From: Diplolepis rosae
Taxonomy: Eukaryota; Arthropoda; Insecta; Hymenoptera; Diplolepididae
NCBI GenBank assembly: GCA_030998225.1
Contig: JAPYXD010000391.1
Coordinates: forward strand, 2,856,501 to 2,920,500
DNA length: 64,000 bases
Reading direction: 5' to 3'
Numbering within the stretch: position 1 is the first letter of the stretch; each line of letters opens with the position of its first letter. The notes under the pieces were generated by a model. It had not been told where the DNA came from. It searched no databases and saw only the letters and a list, made by a program, of their open reading frames with translations. Positions 41,700 through 54,033 of this stretch are shown here, piece by piece. The position numbers and the translations under genes were made by a program.

Positions 41700-42050
41700 T
41701 TATATGTTTTTGTTCTTTTTCAATTATTTAAAAACTAAAACTAGAAAAAATTCTGAAAAAAATTACACAAACGTATTATTAGATGCCCGATGTAGTAGAA
41801 TTTTTCAGAAAAATGTTTACTCCAAATTCAATAACAAAATAATTTTTTTTCAAACAAATTGATTTTGTGAAAAAACGCCATTTTTGAAAAATCTGAAAAA
41901 ATTCATAGTGACAGCCCCAAGTATTACGCAAATTTAAGGTATATAATTAAGGTGCGCACTCGAAAATTGCGTGAAATATGAATTTTTTCGTAAAGTGATG
42001 CACGTGGAATCACGATCTTCGATCGACGGCGTCGAACGAAACTTCCACAA
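41700..42050. repeat. Non-coding repeat A, copy 2, right part (inverted)
   Basis: Reverse complement of about 26925-27280: shares gatcttcgatcgacggcgtc and taaggtatataattaaggtg-type blocks. With 37373-37521 it gives the whole repeat. Confidence 0.7.
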
Positions 42051-43587
42051 ATGCTGTATTACTGTCTACTTTTTCGAGAACGTTATTATCAAAAGTTTTG
42101 ACAATAATAAACATATTGAACATTAGCTCGAAATTTGTTGAATTTTTGAGGACTAGTACATTTTGTAAGATAAATACCCGAAGTGTTCGTGAAAATGGAA
42201 GAAAAGCGCCACCTACTATTAAAAACGTTTCATTTGACAGATCAAAATTATATGAATCAAATATAATACAATTATGATGCTGATAATGTTATTCAATTAT
42301 TACTCGAATATTAACACTTTTTTTGCTAGCTCAATAATAATCTATACCTCGTTTCTGGCTTTCTTTACGATATTCCAGCTCCAGTTTTCGGGATTCTTTG
42401 ATCTTTTCCTCCCAACTTCAGGATTTGTTTCATGGAACCTTTTCACGACCAGAGTAATAAATTGTTGACAATTTGTTAACTTATTTAATGCAATAAATTA
42501 TTGTTGTTCGCGATGAATTACGAGTTTTTTCTTCAAAGGTAAATCATGAATTGACTTAAAAAGAATAAAACACAGAAAGGCTTCAGAATATTTTTCGAGA
42601 AATTATATTCCGAACCGGCGTAAGCAGAACTGTTCCTGGAACTCTGAACATAGTGCATTTTTAAAGTTCTCTAATGCATTTTGTTATATTATTGTCAATA
42701 TCAAGTGTACATATATATCATTTCTTCCCATTCGTCTAGAGTATTTCTGAATAATTTTTACAGAATAGATATAAATAAAGAAAACGAATTGGCAAAAATG
42801 ATGTTGCAACTCTGTCGAATTGCGTGCTCTTGACATGGGTGCATCTTTCTTTCTCCTGTGTTCGATCGATATACCTCGCGACGGTATCAGTGCGCTCGAG
42901 TGCAGTTAAGTAATAAATTCTCATCCTGACCGCAGTTTTGGATTCAAAAATCTCAAAATATATTTAAAAATGCCTGAAAGCCTGCTGAACAACTGTCTAG
43001 CTGAAAGTTCTCTCAACTCTAAACTTCCTCGCACACTTTTTTTCTTTGAAGTTGAAACATGAGAATTCTGCGAGCCGCAACTGTTATAATAAAAATTATA
43101 AACAGATTGAGAATTTTGTTATGTTGAACATAACCATCTGAAGCTCTAGAGTTTTTTGAGTCTGTTGATAAAATTTCAGACTATTCCGAACAAATATGTA
43201 CGAAAAACAGAGAGTTGATTGTAAAAAATCGATTGATTTCGTACCTTCAAAAAATACGGTTTTCTTCGATTATAAAAAAAAAACTAGAATTCTGAACCAA
43301 TAATGTATGGAAGAAAAAATATGCGGAACGACATTTAACATGTACTGACATGTTTTTTGATCATTTTTTCAAATTTTTTATTTAAATGAAAAAAAACGTT
43401 TGCGCAATGCGGTATCGCGTCTTTTGCCTGTTAGGCCACGCGCTCCGTCGGTTATGGAATCCGGAGCCTCAATTTTGCATCAAATCTTGGTTTTAGTGTA
43501 ATAAGTAAAAATCAAAAATATCTGTGATTTGTATTTTTATTTTCTGAAGATACACAGAATATTTTCCTGCGCAACAGACTGTAAGCC
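42051..43587. other. No gene recognised
   Basis: AT-rich. A weak tRNA-like or SINE-like segment at 43395-43470 (minus strand) was considered and rejected. No long coding frame. Confidence 0.4.
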
Positions 43588-44262
43588 TTAAACTTTTAGC
43601 TGCGGGGGTGGTCGATATATCGACCACTCAAGAGGCACAAAGTATTTAATGTTTTTAGGAAAAATTTGATGTTTTGAATACGTAAAAAATAGTTTTAAAA
43701 TTCCTCGAAACATTGTTGACCTTGAAAATCGGTATTCAAGGTCAAATTTCATTTCTGATGGAAGTGAGGATTTCAGAGTGTTTTCCTACGTAATTTGGTG
43801 GAATGAATACGAAAAAAATACTGAAAAAAATCACTGAGGTATCCTTGACCTTGAAAATCTACAGTCAAGGTCACATTTCGTTTTTTGCATGAGCGAAAGT
43901 TGAAGCTGGGTATTCAGCGCATCAAACTGCATACGAAAACCTTCTAAAAACTTGGCTAACATTAGAATTAAAATTTGACCTTGAATTAGCGATTTTCAAC
44001 GTTAAGGGTGTTTGCGTGAATTTTTTTACTATTTTTTTCATATTCAGCACGTGAAATTCCATAGAAATACCCTATCAAACCTTCATGACCATTGAGACAA
44101 ATTTTTAACATTGCACTTTACGTTGCCTGCGGGGCTGGTCGATATATTGACCAGCAGTCAGGTTGGGGACTCTACCTGAGATATCCAGTGATTTTATGTA
44201 TAAATTTTGCATGTTATAAGAGGTCAATTTGTACTGAAATTCCCCCGCAGCTAAAAGATTAA
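43588..44262. mobile_element. 675 bp MITE at TTAA with cttttagctgcggggg ends
   Basis: TTAA plus acttttagctgcggggg at the left, and cccccgcagctaaaaga plus TTAA at the right. Near each end lies a palindrome, GGTCGATATATCGACC (43610-43625) and CTGGTCGATATATTGACCAG (44135-44154). The interior repeats gaccttgaaaatcg/gaccttgaaaatct with tcaaggtca. Non-coding; TTAA suggests piggyBac type. Confidence 0.72.
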
Positions 44263-44613
44263 GGTTATGTGATACCTAGGATATTAGCAAATTTTATTGA
44301 TTTAAGGTTTCTACATTTTTGTCTCTAAAGCTCGTGAAATAATGTTTCTCAAATTCGGGAAATGGTAGAGAAGATAAAAAGCGAAGTAGATTTGATTTTG
44401 ATTTCAAAATTGTAAAAAAGTCCAATTTTATCAAAATATATCGAAAACTTTTTTCATTTTTGAAACCAAAAGTTATCTATCTACGTCCGTTTTTATCTTC
44501 TCTACCATTCTTCCAATTAAAAACAAATATTTATATATTTCGTTCAGAAAAATGTAGAAAATGGACCAAATTGTTCACATGAACTTGCTACTTTTCAAAG
44601 GTATCACATATCC
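44263..44613. mobile_element. 351 bp foldback MITE adjoining the previous one
   Basis: Ends GGTTATGTGATACCT / AGGTATCACATATCC. The inner inverted pair ggtagagaagataaaaa (about 44366) and tttttatcttctctacc (about 44490) forms a second stem. Non-coding. It starts directly at the TTAA of the neighbour. Confidence 0.6.
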
Positions 44614-45188
44614 TCAAACACTTCCTTCTGCTGGAAAATTAATGTTCGCATCACTTTGATATGACATATCACTGCCTGACGGCAAATTCAACGTGGGAAC
44701 AGCACTGCACTTTGAAGGAAAGGTACCATTTGTCTTTTAATAGTAATATCGTTCATAGAAATGTCGATTACAAACAAGATATTGCCTTTCTACTACTTGC
44801 AGGTATTCTAACCTCGACAAGTAAGAGTTCGCGCAAGCTTCTATCCATCGTCGTCTTACATCTCCTCTCTTCGGAAACCGATGAATGGGCACACATTCCT
44901 TCTGACGTTTTTTGGTTGTTCACCCACGAACAGCTCACTAAATTGCGTATTTTTTATCCACGATAACGCACAATGAATTGTTGAATACTTATAATGACTA
45001 GTAAATAACAATGGCGAAACACATACGAAGCCAGTTCCCATGGAGACTAGATATAAGGAGACCAATCTCTTATGGCCGTACTTCACAAAACATGAAATGA
45101 AGTTCTGCCATGTACATAGTTACAAAACTTCCCGATGAGGGCTTGTGTGTTCCCAGGGAGCAAAATGGCGAAGCCCAATACACGGTGC
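44614..45188. other. No gene recognised
   Basis: A 101-codon frame (44661-44966, +) has no family resemblance. Moderately complex sequence; could contain decayed transposon flank. Confidence 0.35.
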
Positions 45189-45679
45189 TTATAAACCGTG
45201 GGTACCATTTCTCGAGATAACACGTTCACCGAATTTGCCTTTCAATAAATCGATTGTAATACGTGCTGTGTGGCTAGTGGCACTGTCTTGTTGAAACCAC
45301 ATATCGTTGATGTCAAGTTCATCCAATTCTGGCCACAAATAATCTTTCAACATATCACGATAGCGCTCTCTATAGACAGTAACATGACGGTCGTTTTCAT
45401 CCACGAAAAAATACGGCCCAATCACACCTCCGGCATGAAAACCGCACCAAACAGTCACTTTTTGCGGATGCAACGGTGTCTCAAGAAGCATATTTGAGTT
45501 TGTTGCTGACCAATAACGCATATTTTGCTTATTAAAAAAGCCATGGAGCCAGAAATTAACTTCATCGCTGAAGATGATTTTTCGATGAAATTCTTCATTT
45601 TCATCAAGCTTTGCCAAAGTTAATTTCGGTAGTAATTTTTAATAATTCCCAAACGTTGCTGGTTCGTGAACTTTACCAT
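45189..45679 (-). pseudogene. Tc1/mariner-superfamily transposase, central deletion
   Basis: The frame at 45679 starts MVKFTNQQRLGIIKNYYRN, matching the start of the transposase at 5466-5996. It then jumps to LAKLDENEEFHRKIIFSDEV, so both HTH domains are mostly deleted. The catalytic part follows: first Asp in IIFSDEVNFW, PQKVTVWCGFHAGGVIGPYF, and second Asp in DMWFQQDSATSHTA. The frame stops at RNGTHGL before the third catalytic acid can be seen. The right terminal repeat (gtccctatgggaaaaccctt at about 45774-45793) resembles that of the LTR-borne element. Confidence 0.78.
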
Positions 45680-46162
45680 GATGAAAATGTTGACTTTAAC
45701 TAACATTTTGACATCGACAGTTCATTAAAAAAGTTTAAGGGTGCGTTCATATAAAGATACGAAATTGTTATGTCCCTATGGGAAAACCCTTTTTTTACTT
45801 GACGGAAGGAGCATGGAAGGCCATGCAATTGATTAAATTATTCCACGATTCTATCCAAAAATAATTCTTTCAAAATGCTTTCCAACTTGATTCAATATGT
45901 TGACGTGTAATTGTGTTTAATTTTTTGATGTGTTCTGATTAATAAATTCCATTATTTATTTATTTTCTTATTCTTTATTTGAACGGGAAATTTACCATTC
46001 CCAGTAATGTTACCAATATTCTAGGTCAGAATACTATAACCTGCAAATTTACAATTAATTGTGATTTTACCAGCCGTATTCATCAGCCCGTATTTCACGA
46101 TTCTAACTTGACCCCCTTAGTGTCTTAAGTTGAATTCCTAAGTTAGTTTTGCCGAACCGCAA

Positions 46163-46713
46163 AGATGCGGCCATATCAAGTTTTGACATTTATCTGAACA
46201 ACCTTATGAGCATTCACATTGACTCTTTGGTGCATACTATTTTGCATTCGAAAATTTATCTTGAAAATTCGTGCTTGCAGTTTTTGATGCTCTGTGAATA
46301 AGAATTTACTAATGTCAATTTTCTGACTGTAAATTCTTATTCAGAGACCATCAAAACCCGCAAGCACAAATTTTCAAAATAAATTTTCGAATGCAGATTG
46401 GTATGCACCAAAGAGTCAATGTGAATGCTCATAAGGTTGTTCGGATAAATGTCAAAACTTGATATGGCCGTATCTTTGTGAAAAAAAATAGCTCGTGACT
46501 GTTTAATAGCTCATTTTGAAGGGAAAGAGTAGTGCTAAGTGATGAGATTTGAGAAAAAAAACCAAAAAAATTTCTTGCGCGCTGTACATAACCTCAAATA
46601 TCTCAAAATCCTGACGTGATAGGCTGATTCTGATTTCGGATTCGGATTCTACGTCAAAAATTACTCCGGAAACCACCCATAGCTTTTCAACAACATAACC
46701 TTGCAGACCAGTG
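46163..46713. mobile_element. Second copy of the CACTG foldback element, left-truncated
   Basis: Shares long blocks with 27985-28699 (gaatgctcataaggttgttc, tgacgtgataggctgattct). The right end ttgcagaccagtg (46701-46713) is intact and is the reverse complement of CACTGGTCTGCAA. The left end is lost. Confidence 0.75.
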
Positions 46714-47000
46714 TTATGTTTCTCTCGACTTCGTGTAAAAGGCACGCGAAGTAGGCGACAAATTCAAAATGCCAAAATAAATAATTCAAGATATTACCCT
46801 CCTTTTTTAGATATTTTGAAAAACATTCACAAAAAATAAATATCTAAAAGATTTTTTTGAATTTTAGGATTATTTGAACACTTAAAAATTTATATTCTAT
46901 TGTAATTTAAAGTCAATTAATTCTTAAAGTTTTAAAACAAAACATTAATTTCGCTATTTTTTATCTTCATGCATTAAATACTTTAATCAGAAAATTATGA
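46714..47000. mobile_element. Diverged fragment of the giant inverted-repeat family
   Basis: tttctctcgacttcgtgtaa and the following cacgcgaagtaggcgac correspond to 12414-12460 of the 6 kb element, with the aaataaatatctaaaagat block after it. No ends present. It shows that the family has at least two members here. Confidence 0.6.
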
Positions 47001-47870
47001 GGAAAATATTTCATAAAAAGATATGATTCCACATGAGATATAAGTTTAAGAAATGAAGGGTTGAAATATTTTTTATAGTATTGTCTCGTATCCATGAAAG
47101 TTATATTATATATTATAATCATATAAAACTATTATGCTATTATATCATATAACACGTTTTATTGTTGCTATAAATATTGTTGCTAGATACATGTAATTGT
47201 TTTTATAAATAATTTCACTATTACTATTAACTAAAATATCAATAAACAATTGATTTTATTGATAAAATACTAATTAAAACAAATATTACCTTTTATTATC
47301 ATTAACTATTATTATTACTGTTGTTAATAATAACAATTAACGAAATGCAACAAATGTTATATAACAACATTATTATTTCAACCTTTATATTTAAAATTAT
47401 TATTAATCACTATTATTATTAATATTTAATATTGTTATTAACATTAATTGTCAAAATGCAACAAATATTAAATAATAACAATGTTACTTCAATTTCTTGA
47501 TTTGCAATAATTATCAATCACTTTCATTATAATTATTTCATATTGTTATTAAAATTTGCAACAAATATTATAATAATGTTACTTCAATTTTTATAATAAT
47601 AATGTTTATAATAATTATCATTATTGTTAGTATTCTTATTTGGTGTTAATCAACAATCAGCAATTAATTATAAAATACGTTCTTTTAATAAGTATTACTA
47701 TTATGTTATTTTATAAACAAAAGCAATGTTTAAATATAAAGATTAATAGAATTATAAGCAAATCATAATCACCATTTATGTACAGCAATTGTATTATAGT
47801 TACTCTATTACTTACCTATGTATACAAATAATGTCATTGACCCTTGCGACTAAATCTACCTAAAAACCTG
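47001..47870. other. Very AT-rich low-complexity stretch
   Basis: Runs of tattattatt, taataataac and similar (47100-47760). No gene. Confidence 0.6.
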
Positions 47871-48470
47871 ATGGTACGGGTTTACACAGCCCTTGAGAAG
47901 ATGTGAGTACACCCACACCACGAAAGCATGACAATATAAGCCAGGCTGCAAGGCCTAAACACCAGTCTGCGTCTAAGTCTGAGTCAGAGTCTGAGTCTAA
48001 GCGAGTCCAAGGGAGCATCGTTAGAACCGGTTTTCGTCGCCGTACCGCAATAAATCTAAGTGGCCGTAATTTCCACGTGTTCGGGAAAACCAATATAATA
48101 ACAACGGAGTGAATTTCAATAAAACTGGATTTAGTGTCATTGTGATCGAGGTATCAAAATAAGGATAGCGGTTAAACAAAAGATTGACCTGCCACTGTTG
48201 GTCAACAAGGATAATTAGGGGAGGTACCCGATTAGCAGAGGATACACAGCACTTGAAGGATTATCGCTTTCAAGAGGCCACCTCATCAAGAACAACCGGT
48301 AAGTCAAATAACTTGTTTTTATTAAAGTTCTCTTTTCTTTTGAGCCCTTTAGACTCACGGTGTGTTTTTCTTTAAGGTTTGACCAATCAGACTCGACCAA
48401 CCAAAGGAAAACAACCTGCAACCAACAACTAAAAAGTCGCTTGGGTTAAAATAAAATTTTTATTTTTATA
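47871..48470 (+). other. Possible exon pair or LTR fragment, unidentified
   Basis: A more complex, GC-richer stretch. A 69-codon frame (47903-48112) contains a Ser/Glu repeat (SASKSESESESK). A good donor (aaccg|gtaagt at 48300) and a pyrimidine-rich acceptor (gtttttctttaag at about 48375) would define a 75 nt intron, and aataaaa-type hexamers follow at about 48450. No family recognised. Confidence 0.25.
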
Positions 48471-48629
48471 ATAAATTATTATTAACAATAATTGTAATTT
48501 GATTCATATGGCTTGTCCTCTACCCGGTTAATTGTTCATTTTAACAATAAACAGAGGAACATAGTCAGGGTAATTGGCTCTAGACTTTAGATAGGAAATA
48601 TATATATTATAATTTAAAACTTAGGACGT

Positions 48630-49660
48630 CACAGTATGTAACATTTATCATATGAAAATTTCGATAAATAAATGTAAATTAGGGATTTCATAATTTTAAA
48701 AAACGAATGAGTTACATCTGAAGTTACATGAGAATTTACACCTTAAATTTTTTTGGTGTGATGCTAAATTCACAAAACTTTACTTTTTAAATTATTATAA
48801 TGTAAAGTACTTTGAATAAAAAATTTTGAAGTACGTAGCATCTCATACATGGCAATTTCAATAAATGAATGTAAATGCAGTGTTTGCAGATTTAAGAAAG
48901 TACATACCTTATATCGGAGTTAGCATATAAATTTATACCTCAAAATTGTCTTGGTATGAATCTAAGTCGACAAACCTTTACTATAGAATAAAATACATTA
49001 GATAAATTTTTTTTTTAATTTATCATCAATTACATGAGAATTTGTATATATAAACTACAATCAGAAATTACAGGGTTACCTGGAGTTTCAACTTTTGTTG
49101 ACATGTCTTATTTTCTGTAATAAAAAGTTAAAACTTTTCCAAAATGATAGCATGAAAGTTAATAAAATGTTGCATCTAATGAGCTCAGGTTTAAAGCAAA
49201 ATATCAATTTTATAGAGAGATATTACGAAAAACGCCAACAACGTCAAAGGATATTAATAAGTCTGTAAAAAATTAACATCTTAAAACGTTTTTTTTAATT
49301 ATGTCTTCACAGTATTTTCTTAACTAATCAAAATATTTTTAGCACTTTTCCCCTAGATGCTATCTTGGGGTTAAACATGATGCAAAAAAATTTCGTGTAA
49401 TTTTAAAAATGTCTAACTTTTTACAAGAAACTTAAAAAAATCGATACACTATAGGTACATAATATTTTAATGAATAGCTGAAACAACAGGTGAACATCTC
49501 ATTTCCGATGGTATGTAAAGAAAGATATTGAATATTACATGAAAAGTATGAATTATATCTGAATTCGCATACGATCTTGCACTTTCAGACTTATTCGGTG
49601 TGAAGAACATTTGACAAACCATATTAGTATAGAGTAAAATACAAAGTACGTTACCGCCTT
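48630..49660. repeat. Diverged repeat, period about 200 bp
   Basis: Related blocks at about 48637 (catttatcatatgaaaattt), 48835 (catctcatacatggcaattt) and 49490 (catctcatttccgatggtat), each followed by aataaatgtaaa-like and later tttactatagaataaaatac-like text. Non-coding, old. Confidence 0.45.
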
Positions 49661-49729
49661 CTTGTGTTTATTCTAGTTCCTTAATTCTACCGGATGTCCT
49701 GGGAGCAAAAGCAAAAAAGAAGAATACGT

Positions 49730-50620
49730 CCTTACTGCTGAAGTCCTGGAGATCCGGGCCAAATTCGATTTAATGTTGCCGTGCTTCCAAAAAGGAACCA
49801 CACTTGTCCTTATGCGACTCACTCGCGCACACACCCTTTTTCTTTACTTCAACCTTGTAGCTTTAAGGTGGGAAAGAAGTGGATAACTTTGAACTAGCAA
49901 GGAGGCAGTACTTTTAAATTGCCGGTCCTTCGCCACTCTTGTCTCACAATAAACCTATTTCTGGTTATAAGGAAAAAACTCCTCGTCGTTTTGAGATTCG
50001 ACGAGATGTAGATTTCCTTAGCTGGTTAGTATTTAACTAGCTAGGTTTTCAACGCCAGGCTGTACACGCACAGTTAACTCTCGCGACTAACAGACCACAG
50101 ACGCACTCAAAATATTATTTCAGCGCGAAGCGTAGTGGTAAAAATTTTACTTGTATAATTTTTTAGCGCGACAACCCCGTGAACGGCTTTTGTTGGAGGA
50201 AAGATTTTAGAAGTATTTACGTCCGTCCAAGTAAAATCCTCAATTTGTGGCCCTGGCTAACATTCTCTACTGTCCGAGTAGTTCTGATTAGTACCAGGTT
50301 GCTCGGGTAACTGCGAATTTTGATTTCAAATTGATTTATTTTACAGACTTGTATCGATGATGCTTAGGTGGGGTATCTTGATGATTTTGGGATTTTTCTG
50401 GGTGACCTGATTTTTGGAAGGAATTCATGCTTACCGGTAATTTTTCAATTACCGATCGTCTAACTACTTGGTAGCCTACTTGTTATTACCTGTTGCCAAG
50501 TAAAGTTTGTGATGAAATGGTTATTTCTGAATAGTTGAAATTTTTGGATTAAATTTCATGACACCAATAAATCAAATATCAATATAAAATAATTAAATCG
50601 ATTCCGTTGATTATTAGTTC
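49730..50620. repeat. Long diverged repeat, copy 1
   Basis: Shares an ordered series of blocks with 52640-53480: gtcgttttgagattcgac, gtagttctg...aggttgctcg.gtaactgcgaattt, and gatgattttgggatttt. Possibly a pair of old LTRs in direct orientation about 2.9 kb apart, or two copies of a non-coding element. Confidence 0.5.
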
Positions 50621-52639
50621 TGGACTCTGACACCTTAAATATTTTTCATAGTTAAAAAAAACAATGGTTCAGATCCTTTTCAGAAATATCGTCTGCACTG
50701 GCTATGGTAACTTGTAGCTATCCAAGTTTGTTTATAGTATTTATAGTTTATAGTGTTTATATATAAGCACCGTAGTACTTATGCGTTTAACAAAAACATA
50801 ATAGGAAATTCGGGAGGGGATATAGGGAAAACTATGAAAAAACTGGATGGAAACTATGGAAAAACTAAACATCATTGATACTCGTGTTCGAGGGATTTTC
50901 CACACTGTGAGTCTGATTTTCAATGTATTCGTATCTCGCGACGTAGAGCTGAAAAACGACTGTGTGCACTAGCGTACTATTTTCAATATTTTGATTCGTG
51001 AATTTATTTCTTTAAGACTTGCGCTCTCCTTCTTGCTTTTACTTTCCAGTCATTCGAATCCTGTGCCAATTCACCAGAATATAGAAATATAAAATATGCG
51101 GTTATATAAGTGCCTGCACATATTTACCTATTAGTTTTCGTCATTTATATTTATAATGATCCTGCGTTTATTTACATTTTAGTTTCAATTTCGAATTAGT
51201 TCGGTAAATTATTACTCAGGTAAAATTTGTTTTAAAATTTGTTGTAAAATAGTGTTTAATTATGATATATTTTGATTGAAAAGTCATTTAATTTAAAATA
51301 AATGTATATCAATTTTTCATAATATACATTTGAATTGACGTTAATCTACCATTCGTATGTTTGAGTACATCAAAATCAATAACATCTTAATGATGAAGTT
51401 ATATAATAATATTTTTAAGTTAATAACTATTTGGCTTAAAGTAGCAAGATTGGAAATTTCCTTCCATTTTGTAAAGTCTTGAACCCGAGCAATGATGAGC
51501 TGCACCAGCGGTCTTGTCAAGGTGTTCAGGTTATGGGCGCTTCAAGTGGCATACAAATTTAATTAATGATTCATTATTATGATTTTATTAACTTCCATAC
51601 TATCATTTTGAAAAAGTTCTAGCTTTAAAAAATGCATTGAATTTCCTTTCAAAGCTTACTTGACAGTTCTAATAGAAATTCAAGATTTCCGGATGGGTTT
51701 CTCAAAGATCTCGTCTCGTCGTTTAAATAATTCAACATATAGTAAACCTTAACATTGCCTTAACAGATCAAACTGTTGCGGATCAAACTGAATACTAATT
51801 TGGGATCAACATGATCCACTTTTAAAAGTCAAAAAATAAATATGTGTACAAGTTCACTCGTATGAATCGCAATCGCTGTGTTTTGTTTCGAACAATGCAT
51901 ACTATTTTTCATAGCAACTGTTTTGAGAATTTAATTTTCGGTACCTGTAGAGCGGGTCGAAACTGCGGTTTGCAACTCTACCTTTAAAGTTTCTTACTTT
52001 TACTTTTCTTACTTATTGTTGAGGTGATCAAATTATACCGCCAAAGATTTTAAATATATTTACTAAATATTGGGAATTATTAAGTAATTAAAATTAAATA
52101 TTAAAATGATTGAAAACTTATGATCTTAAAGCATGTGTTGAAAATTGATCTTTCTCGAGGAAGTTTGGTTAAGAACAGAAATTTATGATGACACTCGGAT
52201 TATTTTTTCAGAAGTCTCGTTGTTGTAGAAATTAAACCTGGTAATCCAGGGGTTTCTCGGAATAGTTCGGATTAATTCAGAATCAATTTCAATCCGAAAT
52301 TTTTCCCGATACATCTTCCTCGGGGAAGGTGTATTATTAACACCTGGACTTTCAGGATTACTTCATTGAATGACGGGACCTTCCAAAAACCATCCAGATA
52401 TCTTAATAATTTAATTTAATTTCTTTACACAATTTAATCATGTTACGTACGGCTATTATCAATTAAATAAACATCAGAAAGTACAGATAATCACCTTCAT
52501 AATATTTTATCAATTGGTAGGAGTACTTATAAAATGGATTTTCACTTTATTTATACTAAACTACAAATATAGAAACCTTACAATTTATAAAAACAAATCG
52601 GAACGATACCGACTTACCAATTTTCTTTAGGCTTATTCC
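50621..52639. other. No gene recognised between the two long repeats
   Basis: AT-rich; no retroelement coding motif on either strand. Confidence 0.45.
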
Positions 52640-53480
52640 TACCAGTCAGGAAGAAGAGAGGTAGAGTATTTCTCACTTATCCTTATGAACTGGGCTTCTG
52701 ATCCTTTAATCCCTTTTTTCGTTGCGGCTTTCGTCGCACTCCTGTCTTTCGCGATTTTTAAACAACACACACGCGAACCTGTCTTTCGCGATTCTGAACT
52801 CTTAACCTTAGAAGAGGCAACAAGATAAGTGGCTTTCAACCAGAAGAGGAGCAATGCATTAAAATTGCTCCACCTTCCTCACTGATGCCTCGTAATAACG
52901 TTAAAAGTATCCCTTAGTGAAAGTATTCTTGTCGTTTTGAGATTCGACAAGAATATTTTCCTCTGAAGATCTCTTTTTTTGTTCCACACCGAGCTGAATA
53001 CGCACTATTAGAACTTGCGGCTAATTGGCCACCGACGCACTTTGAAATTTAAAGAAACGCGAACCTTAGTGGCGGAAGTACTCTACGTCCCGCGTTATCA
53101 ACTTTGCGGATGGCTCCCGTCGGATGAAAGATTTTCCTTATTTTTAACGCTCGCCCAATTGGTTTCGACTCACGAGCGGGCAAGGTAGAATTTTATGATT
53201 TCTACTCTGGAGTAGTTCTGGTCGGTTGCAGGTTGCTCGAGTAACTGCGAATTTAATTGAATATAGATTTGCCTCGAAGACTTGTATGGGAAATTGTGAT
53301 GATTTTGGGATTTTATTTCGGACATGCTGACAAGGAATTTGGACATAGTTGATTTCGAAATGATTGGTAAATTCAAACTCTTTTGAGTCTATTGCCAAAT
53401 GAGAATTTTTGTCAACGTAATCGCTTTCCGATCTTTGGAAATAATTCGGACTCGATATTAATTTGACCCCTTTTTTAATT
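52640..53480. repeat. Long diverged repeat, copy 2
   Basis: See copy 1 at 49730-50620. The order of shared blocks is the same and the orientation is direct. Confidence 0.5.
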
Positions 53481-54029
53481 AAATTTGTTAATTAAAATTC
53501 TGATACCTTTCGTTATATTGACCGAAACTGGTACAGCTTTTATTAACATTGGTCCACTCATTGGCTAGTAGATTATTTTTATTACATTGAATTTAGTTTT
53601 TATTAACTACATGCATCTCATGATTTTAGGAATAATTGGATTGATTTATATATACATTTGCGTAGGCATAGCATCGATACCAGTGGTCGAGGAACTTCAC
53701 GTGCCACCCTTAGGGTGCGTAAGGATAGTCCAAGTACGTGTGTCTAGGCGAGCGTAAATTTAAGGCTCGTATGGTCTTGATGTATGCGTCATACGTGCGT
53801 ATTCAGCTCTCAATTTTTGCTTACGTACCGTGTGTATGTGTTTGCCATTTTCTTCCTCTCTCCTACGTTTTGTCTCTTTTATATTAATTTATTTATTTTC
53901 GCACATTTGCATTCATTCCTATTTTGCCATTTAAAATTTTACATGTGGCGAGAAAACGGCCTTATTCATTCAGACAATCATACCTGTTAATTAACTAAAA
54001 TATATATAAAATACATAATATATATATAA
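53481..54029. other. No gene recognised
   Basis: AT-rich stretch ending in an AT dinucleotide-like run (53995-54033). Confidence 0.45.
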
Positions 54030-54033
54030 ATAT

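Noticed and set aside
43395..43470. tRNA- or SINE-like segment on the minus strand (ggagcgcgtggcctaacagg followed later by a T run)
   Set aside because: The A-box-like part is plausible, but no B box, anticodon arm or acceptor pairing could be drawn; too weak to annotate.
44661..44966. 101-codon plus-strand frame
   Set aside because: No family resemblance and flanked by MITEs; cannot be supported as a gene.
45100..45188. Left terminal inverted repeat for the transposase at 45189-45679
   Set aside because: No convincing partner for the right end gtccctatgggaaaaccctt was found; the left end seems lost.
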